64,000 bases of DNA from Aquicoccus porphyridii (lineage in GTDB: Bacteria > Pseudomonadota > Alphaproteobacteria > Rhodobacterales > Rhodobacteraceae). Positions 8,984 through 17,456 of the stretch are shown here, one piece after another; the first letter of the stretch is position 1; every line of letters begins with the position of its first letter. The position numbers were made by a program, and so were the translations under genes. Where the stretch lies: NCBI RefSeq assembly GCF_008369105.1, contig NZ_VINQ01000020.1:1-64000 (forward strand), given 5' to 3'. Below the pieces are notes generated by a model, which was not told where the DNA came from, did not search any database, and worked only from the letters and a program-made list of their open reading frames with translations.

Positions 8984-9760
8984 CTACTGGCAGGTGTGCT
9001 CCGCGAGGGCGCGGGAAATCCGTTGCGTCGTTTTCAGAAGCCTGGACCGGTAGAGTTCGATCGCATTGTCGAAGGAAAGGGCACTTGCGGTCCATATGAT
9101 GGTCAGGCAGGCCACCACGCGGTCCCCGCTCAAAATCGGGGCCGACATGCTCTTGGTTGCCGACCGGAACCCCTCTTTCCGATATCCCACTCCAAGATCT
9201 CGCGCCTGCGCCAGAATGTAGTCCAGCGGGCCGTCCTGAAGGACGATCGGTCTCTTCAGGCCAAGCTGGGCCTCCAGCCCCGCAAGCGTCCGTTCGCGCT
9301 CTTTGTCGGGGGAAAAGGCCAGGTAGGTACGCCCGCCCGATGTGTCGAGCACGGGCAGTTTCAACCCGACCATCCCATGATCGATGGAATAGGGACTTAT
9401 GTTGTGGGTCGACTCGCGGATCTCCATTTGGTGGTCGTTGAAGGTGACAAGATCGAGCGGCCAGAGGATCTCCCGGCCCAGCCGGACCATTTCGGGCACC
9501 GCGCTCTGGGTCACCCAGTCCTTGTCACGGAACCCGGAGCTGAGCGACTTGGCCTGCAGTGTAGGTCGCCACTTTTCCGACGAATGATCGCGGCTGACAA
9601 AGCCCAGCCCCTCGAGCGTTTCCAGCAGGCGATAGACCGTCGGCCGGGGAATGCTGGTATCGACCGCGATCTCGGCTGCCTTGAGGCCGTTGCGCTGGTT
9701 TACGGCCTGTAGCACCTGCAGGCCACGCTCAAGCGCTCTGACTGATCCAAACCCCGATAT
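8984..9760 (-). CDS. IclR-family transcriptional regulator, probable ATA start
   Basis: IclR regulator with N-terminal winged helix (LKAAEIAVDTSIPRPTVYRLLETLEGLGFVSRD) and C-terminal effector-binding domain (HGMVGLKLPVLDTSGGRTYLAF...). From the first usual start, GTG at 9715, the protein lacks the first conserved HTH residues. The same frame continues upstream as SVRALERGLQV, the normal family start. No ATG, GTG or TTG exists between the upstream in-frame stop and 9715, but ATA at 9758-9760 sits 6 bases after a perfect GGGAGGA. I therefore extend to 9760; a sequencing indel or frameshift is the alternative. It probably controls the TGTCC-N7-GGACA sites around it, one of which (9837) lies in its own promoter region. 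Confidence 0.85.
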   Translation of the reverse strand: MSGFGSVRALERGLQVLQAVNQRNGLKAAEIAVDTSIPRPTVYRLLETLEGLGFVSRDHSSEKWRPTLQAKSLSSGFRDKDWVTQSAVPEMVRLGREILWPLDLVTFNDHQMEIRESTHNISPYSIDHGMVGLKLPVLDTSGGRTYLAFSPDKERERTLAGLEAQLGLKRPIVLQDGPLDYILAQARDLGVGYRKEGFRSATKSMSAPILSGDRVVACLTIIWTASALSFDNAIELYRSRLLKTTQRISRALAEHTCQ

Positions 9761-9836
9761 AGCAACTCCTCCCGTTCTAAGTGGTTCGATTTGGTAGATT
9801 CACCTAGGCTGTCTGGCAAGTATGTAGCCACATATT

Positions 9837-9853
9837 TGTCCATACATCGGACA
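9837..9853. promoter_or_regulatory. Palindromic operator TGTCC-N7-GGACA (site 3, between iclR and the dioxygenase)
   Basis: TGTCC ATACATC GGACA lies in the divergent region between the iclR gene (minus) and the VOC dioxygenase (plus). Extra half-sites follow (GTCTGGACA at 9854-9862) and precede it (TGTCTGG near 9810). This is a good position for autoregulation and divergent control. Confidence 0.65.
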
Positions 9854-9947
9854 GTCTGGACATCGGCGGAGCGTCCGGGCGTGTAATGGCGTAGCCTGGG
9901 GGCAATTACTGCGGCTGTATGCCCGCATGTCCGACTGGAGATACCAG

Positions 9948-10928
9948 ATGGCACTTTCATCGCTCGGCTACATCGGCGTCCGCTCTGCCAGGACGGAGGA
10001 TTGGAGCGGCTTCGCCACCGGCCTTCTCGGCATGCAGGAGGTCGACCGCGGCGGCAGTTCGCGCACCTTTCGCATGGATGATCGCAAGCAACGCTTGCTG
10101 GTTACGGGCGATGGGGACGAAGGGCTCGACTTTCTCGGCTGGGAGGTCGACAGCGCAGAAGAACTCGACCGTCTCGCGGGGCGGTTGGAAGATGCGGGCG
10201 TTGCCGTGAAACTTGAAGCGGCGGCTCTGGCCGACCAGCGGCTGGTGGGCCGGCTGATTTCCTTCAAGGACCCGGACGGCAATCATATAGAGGTTTTCTG
10301 TAAGCCGCAGGTGGCGAGCGATCCCTTCGTGCCGGGCCGCCCGATCTCGGGCTTCAAAACCGGGACGTTGGGCATGGGGCACGCTGTGTTGCATGTCGAG
10401 GACGCGCAGGCGCTGCTTCCCTTCTACCGCGACTTGCTGGGCTTCAACGTGACCGATTACGGGCTGACGCCCTTTCCGCTCTATTTCTTCCACTTGAACG
10501 GGCGGCACCACAGCTTTGCCATGGTAGGCTCCGGCCGGAAGGGACTGCATCATTTCATGGTCGAACTGCAATCGCTTGATGATGTCGGACAGGGCTATGA
10601 CATCGCACAGGCCGAAGACGGACGCGTGGCCTACACACTGGGGCGGCATTCCAACGATCACATGACCAGCTTCTACGCGCACAGCCCCTCTGGCTTCTTC
10701 GTGGAATATGGCTGGGGCGCGCGGGTCATCGAGCCTGAGACTTGGGAGCCGCACGAGACCACGGACGGACCGAGCTACTGGGGGCATGAGCGCGTGCACC
10801 TGCCCGAAGGCGACCCGGGCCGCGAGCGGATGCGCGAGATGCGAATGGACGCCGCACGGCGCGGCATGCGCGCGGCGGACCCGGTGCCGAACTGTGCCTG
10901 GCTCGACAGCGTCGTGAACCGGGAGTAA
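9948..10928 (+). CDS. Two-domain VOC-family extradiol-type dioxygenase (BphC-like)
   Basis: A 326-residue protein with two glyoxalase/VOC modules. The first (about 1-125, ending KDPDGNHIEVFCKP) resembles the non-catalytic N-domain. The second carries candidate iron ligands of type I extradiol dioxygenases: His in MGHAVLHV, His in GLHHFMVEL, and Glu in SGFFVEYGWG, plus the acid/base His in NDHMTSFYAHSPSG. This family cleaves catechols next to the hydroxyls (meta cleavage). ATG 9948 is preferred because GGAG (9937-9940) is 7 bases upstream; the ATG at 9927 lacks one. It should act after the flavoprotein hydroxylase and before the FAH-fold hydrolase of the same cluster. Confidence 0.85.
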   Translation: MALSSLGYIGVRSARTEDWSGFATGLLGMQEVDRGGSSRTFRMDDRKQRLLVTGDGDEGLDFLGWEVDSAEELDRLAGRLEDAGVAVKLEAAALADQRLVGRLISFKDPDGNHIEVFCKPQVASDPFVPGRPISGFKTGTLGMGHAVLHVEDAQALLPFYRDLLGFNVTDYGLTPFPLYFFHLNGRHHSFAMVGSGRKGLHHFMVELQSLDDVGQGYDIAQAEDGRVAYTLGRHSNDHMTSFYAHSPSGFFVEYGWGARVIEPETWEPHETTDGPSYWGHERVHLPEGDPGRERMREMRMDAARRGMRAADPVPNCAWLDSVVNRE

Positions 10929-10984
10929 CCGCCGGCCTTGACCGGCCGATCATTCGGAGGCGCGGCCGTGGGCCGCGTGTAGCC

Positions 10985-11989
10985 ATGAACGATGACCAAA
11001 CCATCCCCCGCGACCAAACCGCGATCGTCATTTCTGCCGCGGGCGGGCCCGAGGTCCTTCAGCCTGCGCAGGTGATCTTGCCGCGGCCGGGGCCGGGGCA
11101 GGTTCTGATCCGCGTGGCGGCGGCCGGGATCAACCGACACGACTGCATCCAACGCACGGCCGGGATACACCATGACGGCAGCCCCGTGCCGGGGCTCGAA
11201 GCGGCGGGCGAGGTGGTTGGGTGCGGGCCGGATGTGATCGCGTTCAACCGAGGTGACCGGGTGATGGCGCTGCTTCAGGGCGGCGGCTATGCCGAATATG
11301 CGGTCGCGGATGCTGCGGTGACAATGCCGGTGCCCGAGGGGCTGACGCTGTGCGAGGCGGCCGCGCTGCCCGAGGCGCTCTTCACCACCTGGTGGAACTT
11401 CTTTTCCCTCATGAACCTGCAACCCGACGAATTCGCCCTGCTCCACGGCGGCACCAGCGGCGTCGGACATATCGCCCTACAGGCGATGTCAGCGCTCGGT
11501 CATCGAGTCGTGGCGACAAGCGGCACTGCGTCAAAGATCGAGGCATCCAGGCGCTTCGGCGCCTTCGCGGCGTTTGGCTATGCTGACTCGGCCCTCGCAG
11601 CCCAGGTGCTCGAGGCGACCGGCGGGCAGGGGATCAGCGCACTGATGGATGTCTCCGCAGGGGCCCATATCTCGGCGGATTTAGAGATGATGGCGCCGGA
11701 CGGACAGATTGCGCACTTGTCCGCCGGGGGCGGCGCGCATCTGAACGTGCCGCTAAAACCGCTCATGGCCAAGCGCATCCGTATCACCGGATCGCTGCTG
11801 CGGCCCCTTGAAGCCGCGCGCAAGGCAGCGGTGGCTGAGATGCTGCGCCGGGATGTCTGGCCTCTTCTTGGGGATCGCGTCCGCCCTGCCATAGCATCCC
11901 GTTTTCCTCTCTCCGAAGCGGCGGCTGCGCATCGCGAGATGGAGAAGGGCGCACATGTCGGAAAGATATTGCTCGACGTTCACGGGTAG
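10985..11989 (+). CDS. MDR-family NAD(P)H quinone oxidoreductase (PIG3-like)
   Basis: A 334-residue medium-chain dehydrogenase/reductase. It has the N-terminal catalytic domain (GPEVLQPAQVILPRPGPGQVLIRVAAAGINRHD), the Rossmann segment HGGTSGVGHIALQ and a C-terminal GDRVRPAIASRFPLSEAAAAHREMEKGAHVGKILL. No zinc-binding Cys/His set of alcohol dehydrogenases is visible, so it belongs with zinc-free quinone/enone reductases such as PIG3. It could reduce a quinoid or enone intermediate of the aromatic pathway. It is located between the ring-cleavage enzyme and the hydrolase. Confidence 0.88.
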   Translation: MNDDQTIPRDQTAIVISAAGGPEVLQPAQVILPRPGPGQVLIRVAAAGINRHDCIQRTAGIHHDGSPVPGLEAAGEVVGCGPDVIAFNRGDRVMALLQGGGYAEYAVADAAVTMPVPEGLTLCEAAALPEALFTTWWNFFSLMNLQPDEFALLHGGTSGVGHIALQAMSALGHRVVATSGTASKIEASRRFGAFAAFGYADSALAAQVLEATGGQGISALMDVSAGAHISADLEMMAPDGQIAHLSAGGGAHLNVPLKPLMAKRIRITGSLLRPLEAARKAAVAEMLRRDVWPLLGDRVRPAIASRFPLSEAAAAHREMEKGAHVGKILLDVHG

Positions 11990-11994
11990 TGGCC

Positions 11995-12011
11995 TGTCCA
12001 CGTCGTGGACA
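11995..12011. promoter_or_regulatory. Palindromic operator TGTCC-N7-GGACA (site 4, upstream of the FAH-fold hydrolase)
   Basis: TGTCC ACGTCGT GGACA, the best of the four sites: the 19-bp CTGTCCACG T CGTGGACAG is a perfect inverted repeat. It lies 76 bp upstream of the hydrolase start and marks a probable promoter for the hydrolase, ferredoxin and reductase genes. Confidence 0.7.
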
Positions 12012-12086
12012 GGCGCGGCGCGGCAAAAGCCTGCGGGCGCGTTCTACGATAGGAAACACATCAAACATTCAGCCAGGAGTCAGGAT

Positions 12087-12938
12087 ATGCGCATTGCCTC
12101 TTACATCACTTCGGACGGCACGGCCTCTTACGGCGTGGCGGAGAACGGTCGGTTAAAGGATGTCGGCGCGGCGTTTCGGGGGACATACCCCGACCTGCGC
12201 GCGGTGCTTGCCGCCGGCTCGCTGGACGAGCTTGCCGCGACTGCGGGGCAGGGGGGCGAGCTGGCCGAGGACGACGTCATGCTGATCTCGCCCTTGCCGA
12301 ACCCGGACAAGATCATTTGCATCGGTCTCAACTACATGACCCACATCCAGGAGACCGGCCGCGACAAGCCCGCGAAGCCGTCGATCTTCACGCGCTACCC
12401 ATCCTCGGTGACGGGGCACGGGCAGCCGATGATCCGGCCGAAGGCCTCCGACTGGTTCGATTTCGAGGGCGAGCTAGCGGTGATCATCGGGACGCCCGGG
12501 CGCGACATCGCCGAGGCCGACGCAATGAAACACGTGGCGGGCTATAGCTGTTTCAACGACGGATCCATCCGCGACTACCAACGCCACACCTCCCAATTCT
12601 GGGCCGGCAAGAACTTTGTCGATAGCGGTGCGATGGGGCCCTGGCTGGTCACGGCGGACGAGCTGACGGCTCCGGCGGCACAGACTATGGAAACGCGGCT
12701 GAATGGTGAGGTCATGCAATCGACGCCGATCAGCGACCTGGCCTTCAACATCCCCGAGCTGATCGCCTACCTTTCAATCGTGACCGAGTTGCTGCCGGGT
12801 GACGTGATTGCGACCGGCACGCCGAGCGGCGTGGGCCTCTTCCGCGAGCCCAAGCTGTTCATGAAGGATGGAGACCGGATCGAGGTCGAGATTTCCGGCA
12901 TCGGTACCCTGTCCAATCTGATCCGCGATCAGGCCTGA
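12087..12938 (+). CDS. Fumarylacetoacetate hydrolase (FAH) family protein
   Basis: A 283-residue FAH-fold enzyme. The family core is plain: PDKIICIGLNYMTHIQETG, then FDFEGELAVIIG (metal-binding Glu pair FEGE), GYSCFNDGSIRDYQ, ARNF-like GKNFVDSGAMGPWLV and LPGDVIATGTPSGVG. Members hydrolyse or decarboxylate/isomerise acylpyruvate-like ring-cleavage products in homoprotocatechuate, gentisate and related pathways. The start at 12087 follows AGGAG; the frame is open upstream to 11955 but that overlaps the previous gene. It fits the step after meta cleavage. Confidence 0.92.
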   Translation: MRIASYITSDGTASYGVAENGRLKDVGAAFRGTYPDLRAVLAAGSLDELAATAGQGGELAEDDVMLISPLPNPDKIICIGLNYMTHIQETGRDKPAKPSIFTRYPSSVTGHGQPMIRPKASDWFDFEGELAVIIGTPGRDIAEADAMKHVAGYSCFNDGSIRDYQRHTSQFWAGKNFVDSGAMGPWLVTADELTAPAAQTMETRLNGEVMQSTPISDLAFNIPELIAYLSIVTELLPGDVIATGTPSGVGLFREPKLFMKDGDRIEVEISGIGTLSNLIRDQA

Positions 12939-12969
12939 ACGGACGGGCGATAGACGCCCGCACAGGCCT
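12931..12969 (+). terminator. Strong intercistronic hairpin without a T-run
   Basis: A nested inverted repeat: outer arms AGGCCTG/CAGGCCT and inner arms CGGGCG/CGCCCG around ATAGA. It begins at the hydrolase stop codon and ends 28 bp before the ferredoxin gene. There is no U-stretch, so it may stabilise mRNA or attenuate rather than terminate. Confidence 0.45.
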
Positions 12970-12997
12970 CCGCTTCCTGAGTTATGAGGACCCGAGA

Positions 12998-13321
12998 ATG
13001 ATCAAAGTGACATTCATCGAGCATGACGGAACCGAAACCACTGCCGAAGGCGACCACGGAGACAGCGTGATGAGCCTCGCCGTGGCCCAGGGCGTCGATG
13101 GCATCGTCGCGGAATGCGGCGGCGGGATGATGTGCGCGACGTGCCACTGCTATGTCGATGACGCATGGTTCGGCAAGACGGGACCGCGATCCGAGGGCGA
13201 GGAAGACATGCTTGAAAGCGCGGTGACCGAGGTCAAGCCGACCTCGCGTCTGTCCTGCCAGATCACGCTGAGCGACGACCTCGATGGCCTCGTCGTCCGC
13301 CTGCCGGAGGTGCAGGTTTGA
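12998..13321 (+). CDS. [2Fe-2S] ferredoxin (adrenodoxin/putidaredoxin type)
   Basis: A 107-residue electron carrier with the cluster ligands C40-x5-C46-x2-C49 (ECGGGMMCATCHC) and the distal Cys in RLSCQI, the vertebrate-type/putidaredoxin arrangement. These ferredoxins pass single electrons from an FAD reductase to class I P450s. The reductase gene overlaps its stop codon, so both are made together. The P450 at 1725 is the only visible acceptor in the window, though the pair is placed over 10 kb away. Confidence 0.95.
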   Translation: MIKVTFIEHDGTETTAEGDHGDSVMSLAVAQGVDGIVAECGGGMMCATCHCYVDDAWFGKTGPRSEGEEDMLESAVTEVKPTSRLSCQITLSDDLDGLVVRLPEVQV

Positions 13322-14496
13322 GCGACGGGCATGTGGTCATCGTCGGGGCGGGACAGGGCGGCCTGCAGGCGGCGATGTCACTGCGGCAGGAAGGCCATGC
13401 AGGGCCGGTCACGCTGATCGGCGCCGAGGACGGGCTGCCCTACCAGCGCCCCCCGCTGTCGAAGGATTACCTCAAGACCGGGCAGGCCGAAAAGCTGGTG
13501 CTGCGACCTGCGGGTTTCTTCGACAGGAAAGCGATCGACCTGCGGACCGGCATCAAGGTCGACGCGGTCGACCGGGCGGCGAAGAGGGTCCGCATGGGTG
13601 ACGAAACCCTTGCCTTCGACACACTTATTCTGGCGACCGGAACGCGCAACCTGATCCCGCCGATAGCGGGCATTAGCCGCGCGCTCGGGTTGCGGACACT
13701 GGCGGATGCCCAACGGCTTCGGGGCAGCCTTACTAGACCCCGCCGCGTTGCCGTGATCGGCGGTGGGTTCATAGGGCTGGAGTTCGCCGCGGTTGCACGA
13801 AGCTTCGGGCATGAGGTTCACATTGCGGAAGCGGCGCCGCGCCTGATGTCACGGGTCGTCTCGCCCGAGATGTCCGCGCGTTTCCGGGCCAAGCACGAGG
13901 CTCTCGGCACCCGTCTTCACCTCGGCAATGGCGTGATCGAGGTTACAGAGATCGGCGTGGTACTGGCCAACGGGATGGAGATCGTGGCAGATCTTGTCCT
14001 GCTCGCCGCCGGCGTGCGCCCGAATACAGAGCTGGCAGAGGCGGCTGGGCTCACCGTGGACAATGGTGTTGTGGTTGATCCCTTCCTGCGCACGGCCGAT
14101 CCGCATATCTACGCCCTCGGCGACTGCTGCGCCTTTTCCGATTCACGCAGTGGCATCATGGTGCGCCTGGAAAGCGTTCAGGCGGCGACAGACCATGCGC
14201 GCGCCATTGCCAGGACCATCGTGAACGGCCACCAGGCACCTTATGCCGCTGTTCCCTGGTTCTGGTCCGATCAGGCTGACTGGAAGCTCCAGATCGCGGG
14301 GCTGGCTGTGCCCGGCGCCACCAGTGTCACGATTGGAGAGGACACCGTCCTGCGGTTTTCCGCAGATCGACTGTCCGCCGTCGAGACAATCAACAACCCC
14401 AAGGTTCACATGAAGGCGCGCAAGCTTTTGGCGCAAGAGACGGTTCCGACCTACAGCGACTTGGCCGCCCGAAATTTCGACCTTGCGATGTTCTGA
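13318..14496 (+). CDS. Ferredoxin reductase, FAD/NAD(P)H dependent (putidaredoxin reductase type)
   Basis: A 392-residue flavoprotein. It has an FAD Rossmann VIVGAGQGGLQAA (near 8-20), a second nucleotide-binding GGGFIGLEFA (about 148-157) for NADH, the FAD-contact LGDCCAF, and the C-terminal domain with PWFWSDQ typical of oxygenase-coupled NADH reductases. It starts at TTG 13318, sharing TTGA with the ferredoxin stop codon, which indicates translational coupling. It completes the three-part P450 electron chain with the ferredoxin just upstream. Confidence 0.95.
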   Translation: MSDGHVVIVGAGQGGLQAAMSLRQEGHAGPVTLIGAEDGLPYQRPPLSKDYLKTGQAEKLVLRPAGFFDRKAIDLRTGIKVDAVDRAAKRVRMGDETLAFDTLILATGTRNLIPPIAGISRALGLRTLADAQRLRGSLTRPRRVAVIGGGFIGLEFAAVARSFGHEVHIAEAAPRLMSRVVSPEMSARFRAKHEALGTRLHLGNGVIEVTEIGVVLANGMEIVADLVLLAAGVRPNTELAEAAGLTVDNGVVVDPFLRTADPHIYALGDCCAFSDSRSGIMVRLESVQAATDHARAIARTIVNGHQAPYAAVPWFWSDQADWKLQIAGLAVPGATSVTIGEDTVLRFSADRLSAVETINNPKVHMKARKLLAQETVPTYSDLAARNFDLAMF

Positions 14497-14697
14497 GCAA
14501 GCAGGCCGCACATCGTTTGGACCCGTTCACCTGCTCAACGAGCGGATGGGCATGACCTCATTCAGGGCCAATGGGCTCCCGGCGTCATCGCTGTAACGGT
14601 TGATCACTGCCGTCCACTTGATGAACATGGGAGCGGTTTTCAGTGACTGACGTTCTCTGGGAATGAAACATGAGACTGGAACTCAGGAGGACAGAGC

Positions 14698-15567
14698 TTG
14701 AATAAACGCATACTGACATGTGCCGTGCTGGGGAACTTCACCAGCCGCACAATGAATCCGAATCTGCCAATCACCCCGGCCGAGATTGCGAGTGATTGCC
14801 TCGCAGCAGCCGAAGAGGGCGCGGCAATCGTCCATGTTCACGTCCGAGACCCTGGGACGGAACTTCCGTCGATGGAGGTCGCGCACTACTCCGAGGTCGT
14901 CTCGCGCATCCGCGACGCCAATTCCGATCTGATCATCAATCTCACGACCGGTAACGGCGGGCGGTTCGACCCGACGGAAGGCGATCCGGTGAAACCCGGT
15001 CCGAAGACCAATCTCCTACCACCGGAACAGCGCGTTCTTCATGTCCAGAAGATCAAACCGGATATCGCGACTCTCGACCTGAACACGATGGTGTTCGGCG
15101 GTGAGGTGGTGATCAATTCTCCGGCTTCCATTCGCCGGATGGGTGAATTGATCATGGCAGCCGGATCCAAACCTGAGATCGAGTTGTTCGATTCCGGCGA
15201 TATCGCGCTTCTCAAGGCGCTACAGAAAGATGGCAATCTTCCCGCCGCACCGCTGTGTTCAATTGTTATGGGTGTGAAATTTGGTTTCGCACCGTCGCCC
15301 GAAACTGTCCTCTATGCGCGGGGACTGCTGCCACCGGGTGCGCAATGGACGGCCTTCGGCACAGGTCGGTTCGCCTTTCCGATGGTGGCGCAGTCGCTGC
15401 TGGCTGGTGGCCATGTTCGCATCGGATTGGAGGATGCGACAAAGTTGGACGCGAATACAATCGCGCCATCCAATGCGGCTATGGTCGCCAAGGCACGGCG
15501 GATGATGGAGGACTTGGGCCACCCACCTATGATCCCGGTCGAGGCGCGGAAGATATTGGCTCTATGA
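14698..15567 (+). CDS. BKACE family beta-keto acid cleavage enzyme (DUF849)
   Basis: A 289-residue TIM-barrel protein with the family marks of 3-keto-5-aminohexanoate cleavage enzymes: TPAEIASDCLAAAEEGAAIVHVHVRDP (two His of the zinc site), LIINLTTGNGG and the C-terminal RIGLEDA. BKACE enzymes condense a beta-keto acid with acetyl-CoA and release acetoacetate plus a new CoA ester. The start is TTG 14698 after GGAGGACAGAGC. It has its own 200-bp upstream region without the IclR palindrome, so it may be separately regulated. Substrate not predictable. Confidence 0.9.
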   Translation: MNKRILTCAVLGNFTSRTMNPNLPITPAEIASDCLAAAEEGAAIVHVHVRDPGTELPSMEVAHYSEVVSRIRDANSDLIINLTTGNGGRFDPTEGDPVKPGPKTNLLPPEQRVLHVQKIKPDIATLDLNTMVFGGEVVINSPASIRRMGELIMAAGSKPEIELFDSGDIALLKALQKDGNLPAAPLCSIVMGVKFGFAPSPETVLYARGLLPPGAQWTAFGTGRFAFPMVAQSLLAGGHVRIGLEDATKLDANTIAPSNAAMVAKARRMMEDLGHPPMIPVEARKILAL

Positions 15568-16305
15568 TCTACTCTGTTTGTCGGGATTGAAGACTGAGCG
15601 TGAACCAGAACGCTCCTGGTGTAGTTCGCTATGGCGGGGCTGAGCGATATTGCGGCAGCTGAGGCGCAAAGACTGAGAGGCGCTTTTGTTTCTACGACGA
15701 TCACCTATAAATCTCCCCCGCCAACACCGCTCGCCTGTGTACAAACTAGGTACCTGAGGTCACGCCTGTCTCCTCGGTGGTGTCTGTCTGATGGCGCATC
15801 TTCTGGTTCCTCTGTTTGATCTGACCCGATTTGGATGGGGCGATAACAGGACCGGCGGCGACTGGGCCGCATCCGCAAGGATCGCAGCGCAGCGGAGAAT
15901 GCGCCGCGGGCCGGAAAATTGTTCCCGCGAGGAATGCCCTGCCACGGCCATGTGGTCGGGCAGGGGAATTTTCCGGGTCACGAGGCATTGCTGCCCGGGC
16001 GAGGGGCGCTTTGCCCCGACCCGCCGGTCCATTGCTCCCGCAATCCAAACGGGATCAGATCGAACCCGCAGACCCTTTGCCCCGTCGGGCACCGCCGAGG
16101 GGACTAGCGCTTACCCGCCCTCAATCTCCAGACCTTACACTTTCATGGCCTTCAAAAGGGACCGGCGTAGCACGTCTTTGCCGAATGCCCGCAGACCGCC
16201 ATAGACGTTCGGGTGATTGTCTAAACTACACTCAAAATGGGTCGAAACGATCCACCAGACGACGCGACTGAACACCCGCCCATGGCAAGGTTAGACCGCG
16301 ATAAT

Positions 16306-16326
16306 ACGCAAAATTCTATTTCGCAA
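16306..16326. promoter_or_regulatory. 9-3-9 palindrome, motif A (site 1)
   Basis: Left arm ACGCAAAAT, spacer TCT, right arm ATTTCGCAA. The same layout recurs at 16469, 27450 and 34110. It lies about 220 bp upstream of the second iclR gene (16547), as a distal site. Confidence 0.6.
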
Positions 16327-16468
16327 AGTATCTTGCGCCCATTTTTGTTTGAAAACCTGTCACCCCGGTTTTTGAGCCAACTGCTCGCAACAGGCTTAAA
16401 TACAAACAGAATAGGCTCGACTTTCGGCCCCTGAAATCGTGCGCCGTCACTAAAAGGGGTTTTCAGCC

Positions 16469-16489
16469 TTGCGAAATGATATTTCGTGC
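16469..16489. promoter_or_regulatory. 9-3-9 palindrome, motif A (site 2, iclR promoter)
   Basis: Plus strand TTGCGAAAT, GAT, ATTTCGTGC; on the minus strand the right arm is again ATTTCGCAA. It sits 58-78 bp upstream of the IclR start codon, a typical autoregulatory position. Confidence 0.65.
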
Positions 16490-16546
16490 TTCAAGGTAAT
16501 ATGCTATTCTGGACGCCATGGATCGAGTATAGCTGCGAGAGGAATA

Positions 16547-17404
16547 ATGATGAATAGCATGAATGTCCGGCGTCGACGTCCGGTCTCGGAAACGCAGGCC
16601 CAGGGGAGGTCGGGCAGCTCGCAGGCATCGGAGGAGGACGGCGGTCGGCAGTTCATCGGGGCGCTGGCGCGTGGGCTCGAGGTTCTCTCGGCCTTCAGGG
16701 AGAACGACCGGCAGCTTGGCAATCACGAGCTTGCCGAGCGGACAGGGATTTCGAAGCCGACCGTTTCACGGATCACCTATACGCTTACCCAGTTGGGCTA
16801 TCTGGTTCACAGCCCGCGGTTCAACACCTACGAACTGGGTGGTAAATCCTTCGCACTGGGCCATGTCGCGCTGGCCAGTCTTGATGTCCGCGAAGTCGCG
16901 AAGGACCTGATGACCGATATCGCAACCCGGACTGGCCTGACGGTCAGCCTTGCCGTGCGCGACAAGCTTTCAATGCTGAACCTCGAGGCGCAGGACAGCG
17001 ATGAGCTGGTTGGGATACGTCTTTATCCCGGTTCGCGGGTGCCGATCGTCAATACTGCGGGTGGTCGTGCATACCTTGCCGTGGCGTCCGAGGACGACCG
17101 GCAGGAGATTTTCGAGGGCGTGAAAGACAGCTATGGCGAAGAGTGGCCGTCTCTGCTGCGCGCAGTCGACAGGGCGGCTTTGGAGATCAAAAAGCGCGGA
17201 TTCTGTATGTGCATTGGTGACTGGCGAAAGGATGTGAACAGTGCCGGTGCCGTCATAGAGATGCCGGACGGACGGGGCATCTATAGCCTAAATGTCGGCG
17301 GTCCAGCCTATCTTGTCCCGCAGGAAGACATCGAGATGACCGTGGGTCCAATGCTGGCCGAGGCAGCCGACGAGATGCGAAGACGGCTGGGCTGTGAGGT
17401 GTAG
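16547..17404 (+). CDS. IclR-family transcriptional regulator (second)
   Basis: A 285-residue IclR protein. It has a variable basic N-terminus, a winged helix (FIGALARGLEVLSAFRENDRQLGNHELAERTGISKPTVSRITYTLTQLGYLVHS) and a C-terminal ligand domain (LYPGSRVPIVNTAGGRAYLAV, RGFCMCIGDWRKDVNSAGAVI). I chose ATG 16547 with GAGAGGA just upstream. The frame is open back to 16469 but that would place the operator palindrome inside the gene. Because motif A lies in its own promoter and at two distant divergent promoters (27.4 and 34.1 kb), it is the best candidate for their regulator. Confidence 0.92.
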   Translation: MMNSMNVRRRRPVSETQAQGRSGSSQASEEDGGRQFIGALARGLEVLSAFRENDRQLGNHELAERTGISKPTVSRITYTLTQLGYLVHSPRFNTYELGGKSFALGHVALASLDVREVAKDLMTDIATRTGLTVSLAVRDKLSMLNLEAQDSDELVGIRLYPGSRVPIVNTAGGRAYLAVASEDDRQEIFEGVKDSYGEEWPSLLRAVDRAALEIKKRGFCMCIGDWRKDVNSAGAVIEMPDGRGIYSLNVGGPAYLVPQEDIEMTVGPMLAEAADEMRRRLGCEV

Positions 17405-17456
17405 CAGCTTCAACGACTTGCGGGTCCCGCCGGACCGGGCAACCTCGGGCTGAACC

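Larger units (their letters stand above)
15568..16546. other. Gene-poor spacer of about 1 kb
   Basis: No reading frame here shows a family motif or coherent coding character on either strand. The middle (15800-16200) is GC-rich with scattered short inverted repeats and may be decayed coding or mobile DNA. The right end becomes AT-rich from about 16280 and holds the two operator-like palindromes listed separately. Confidence 0.6.

Noticed and set aside
14527-14641. Short minus-strand peptide MFIKWTAVINRYSDDAGSPL...
   Set aside because: 33 codons, no recognised family and no ribosome site; could be a fragment of mobile DNA but cannot be supported.
15746-16271. Several overlapping frames of 60-146 codons on both strands
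   Set aside because: No family motif, biased low-complexity composition (Arg/Pro-rich) and no ribosome sites; treated as non-coding spacer.
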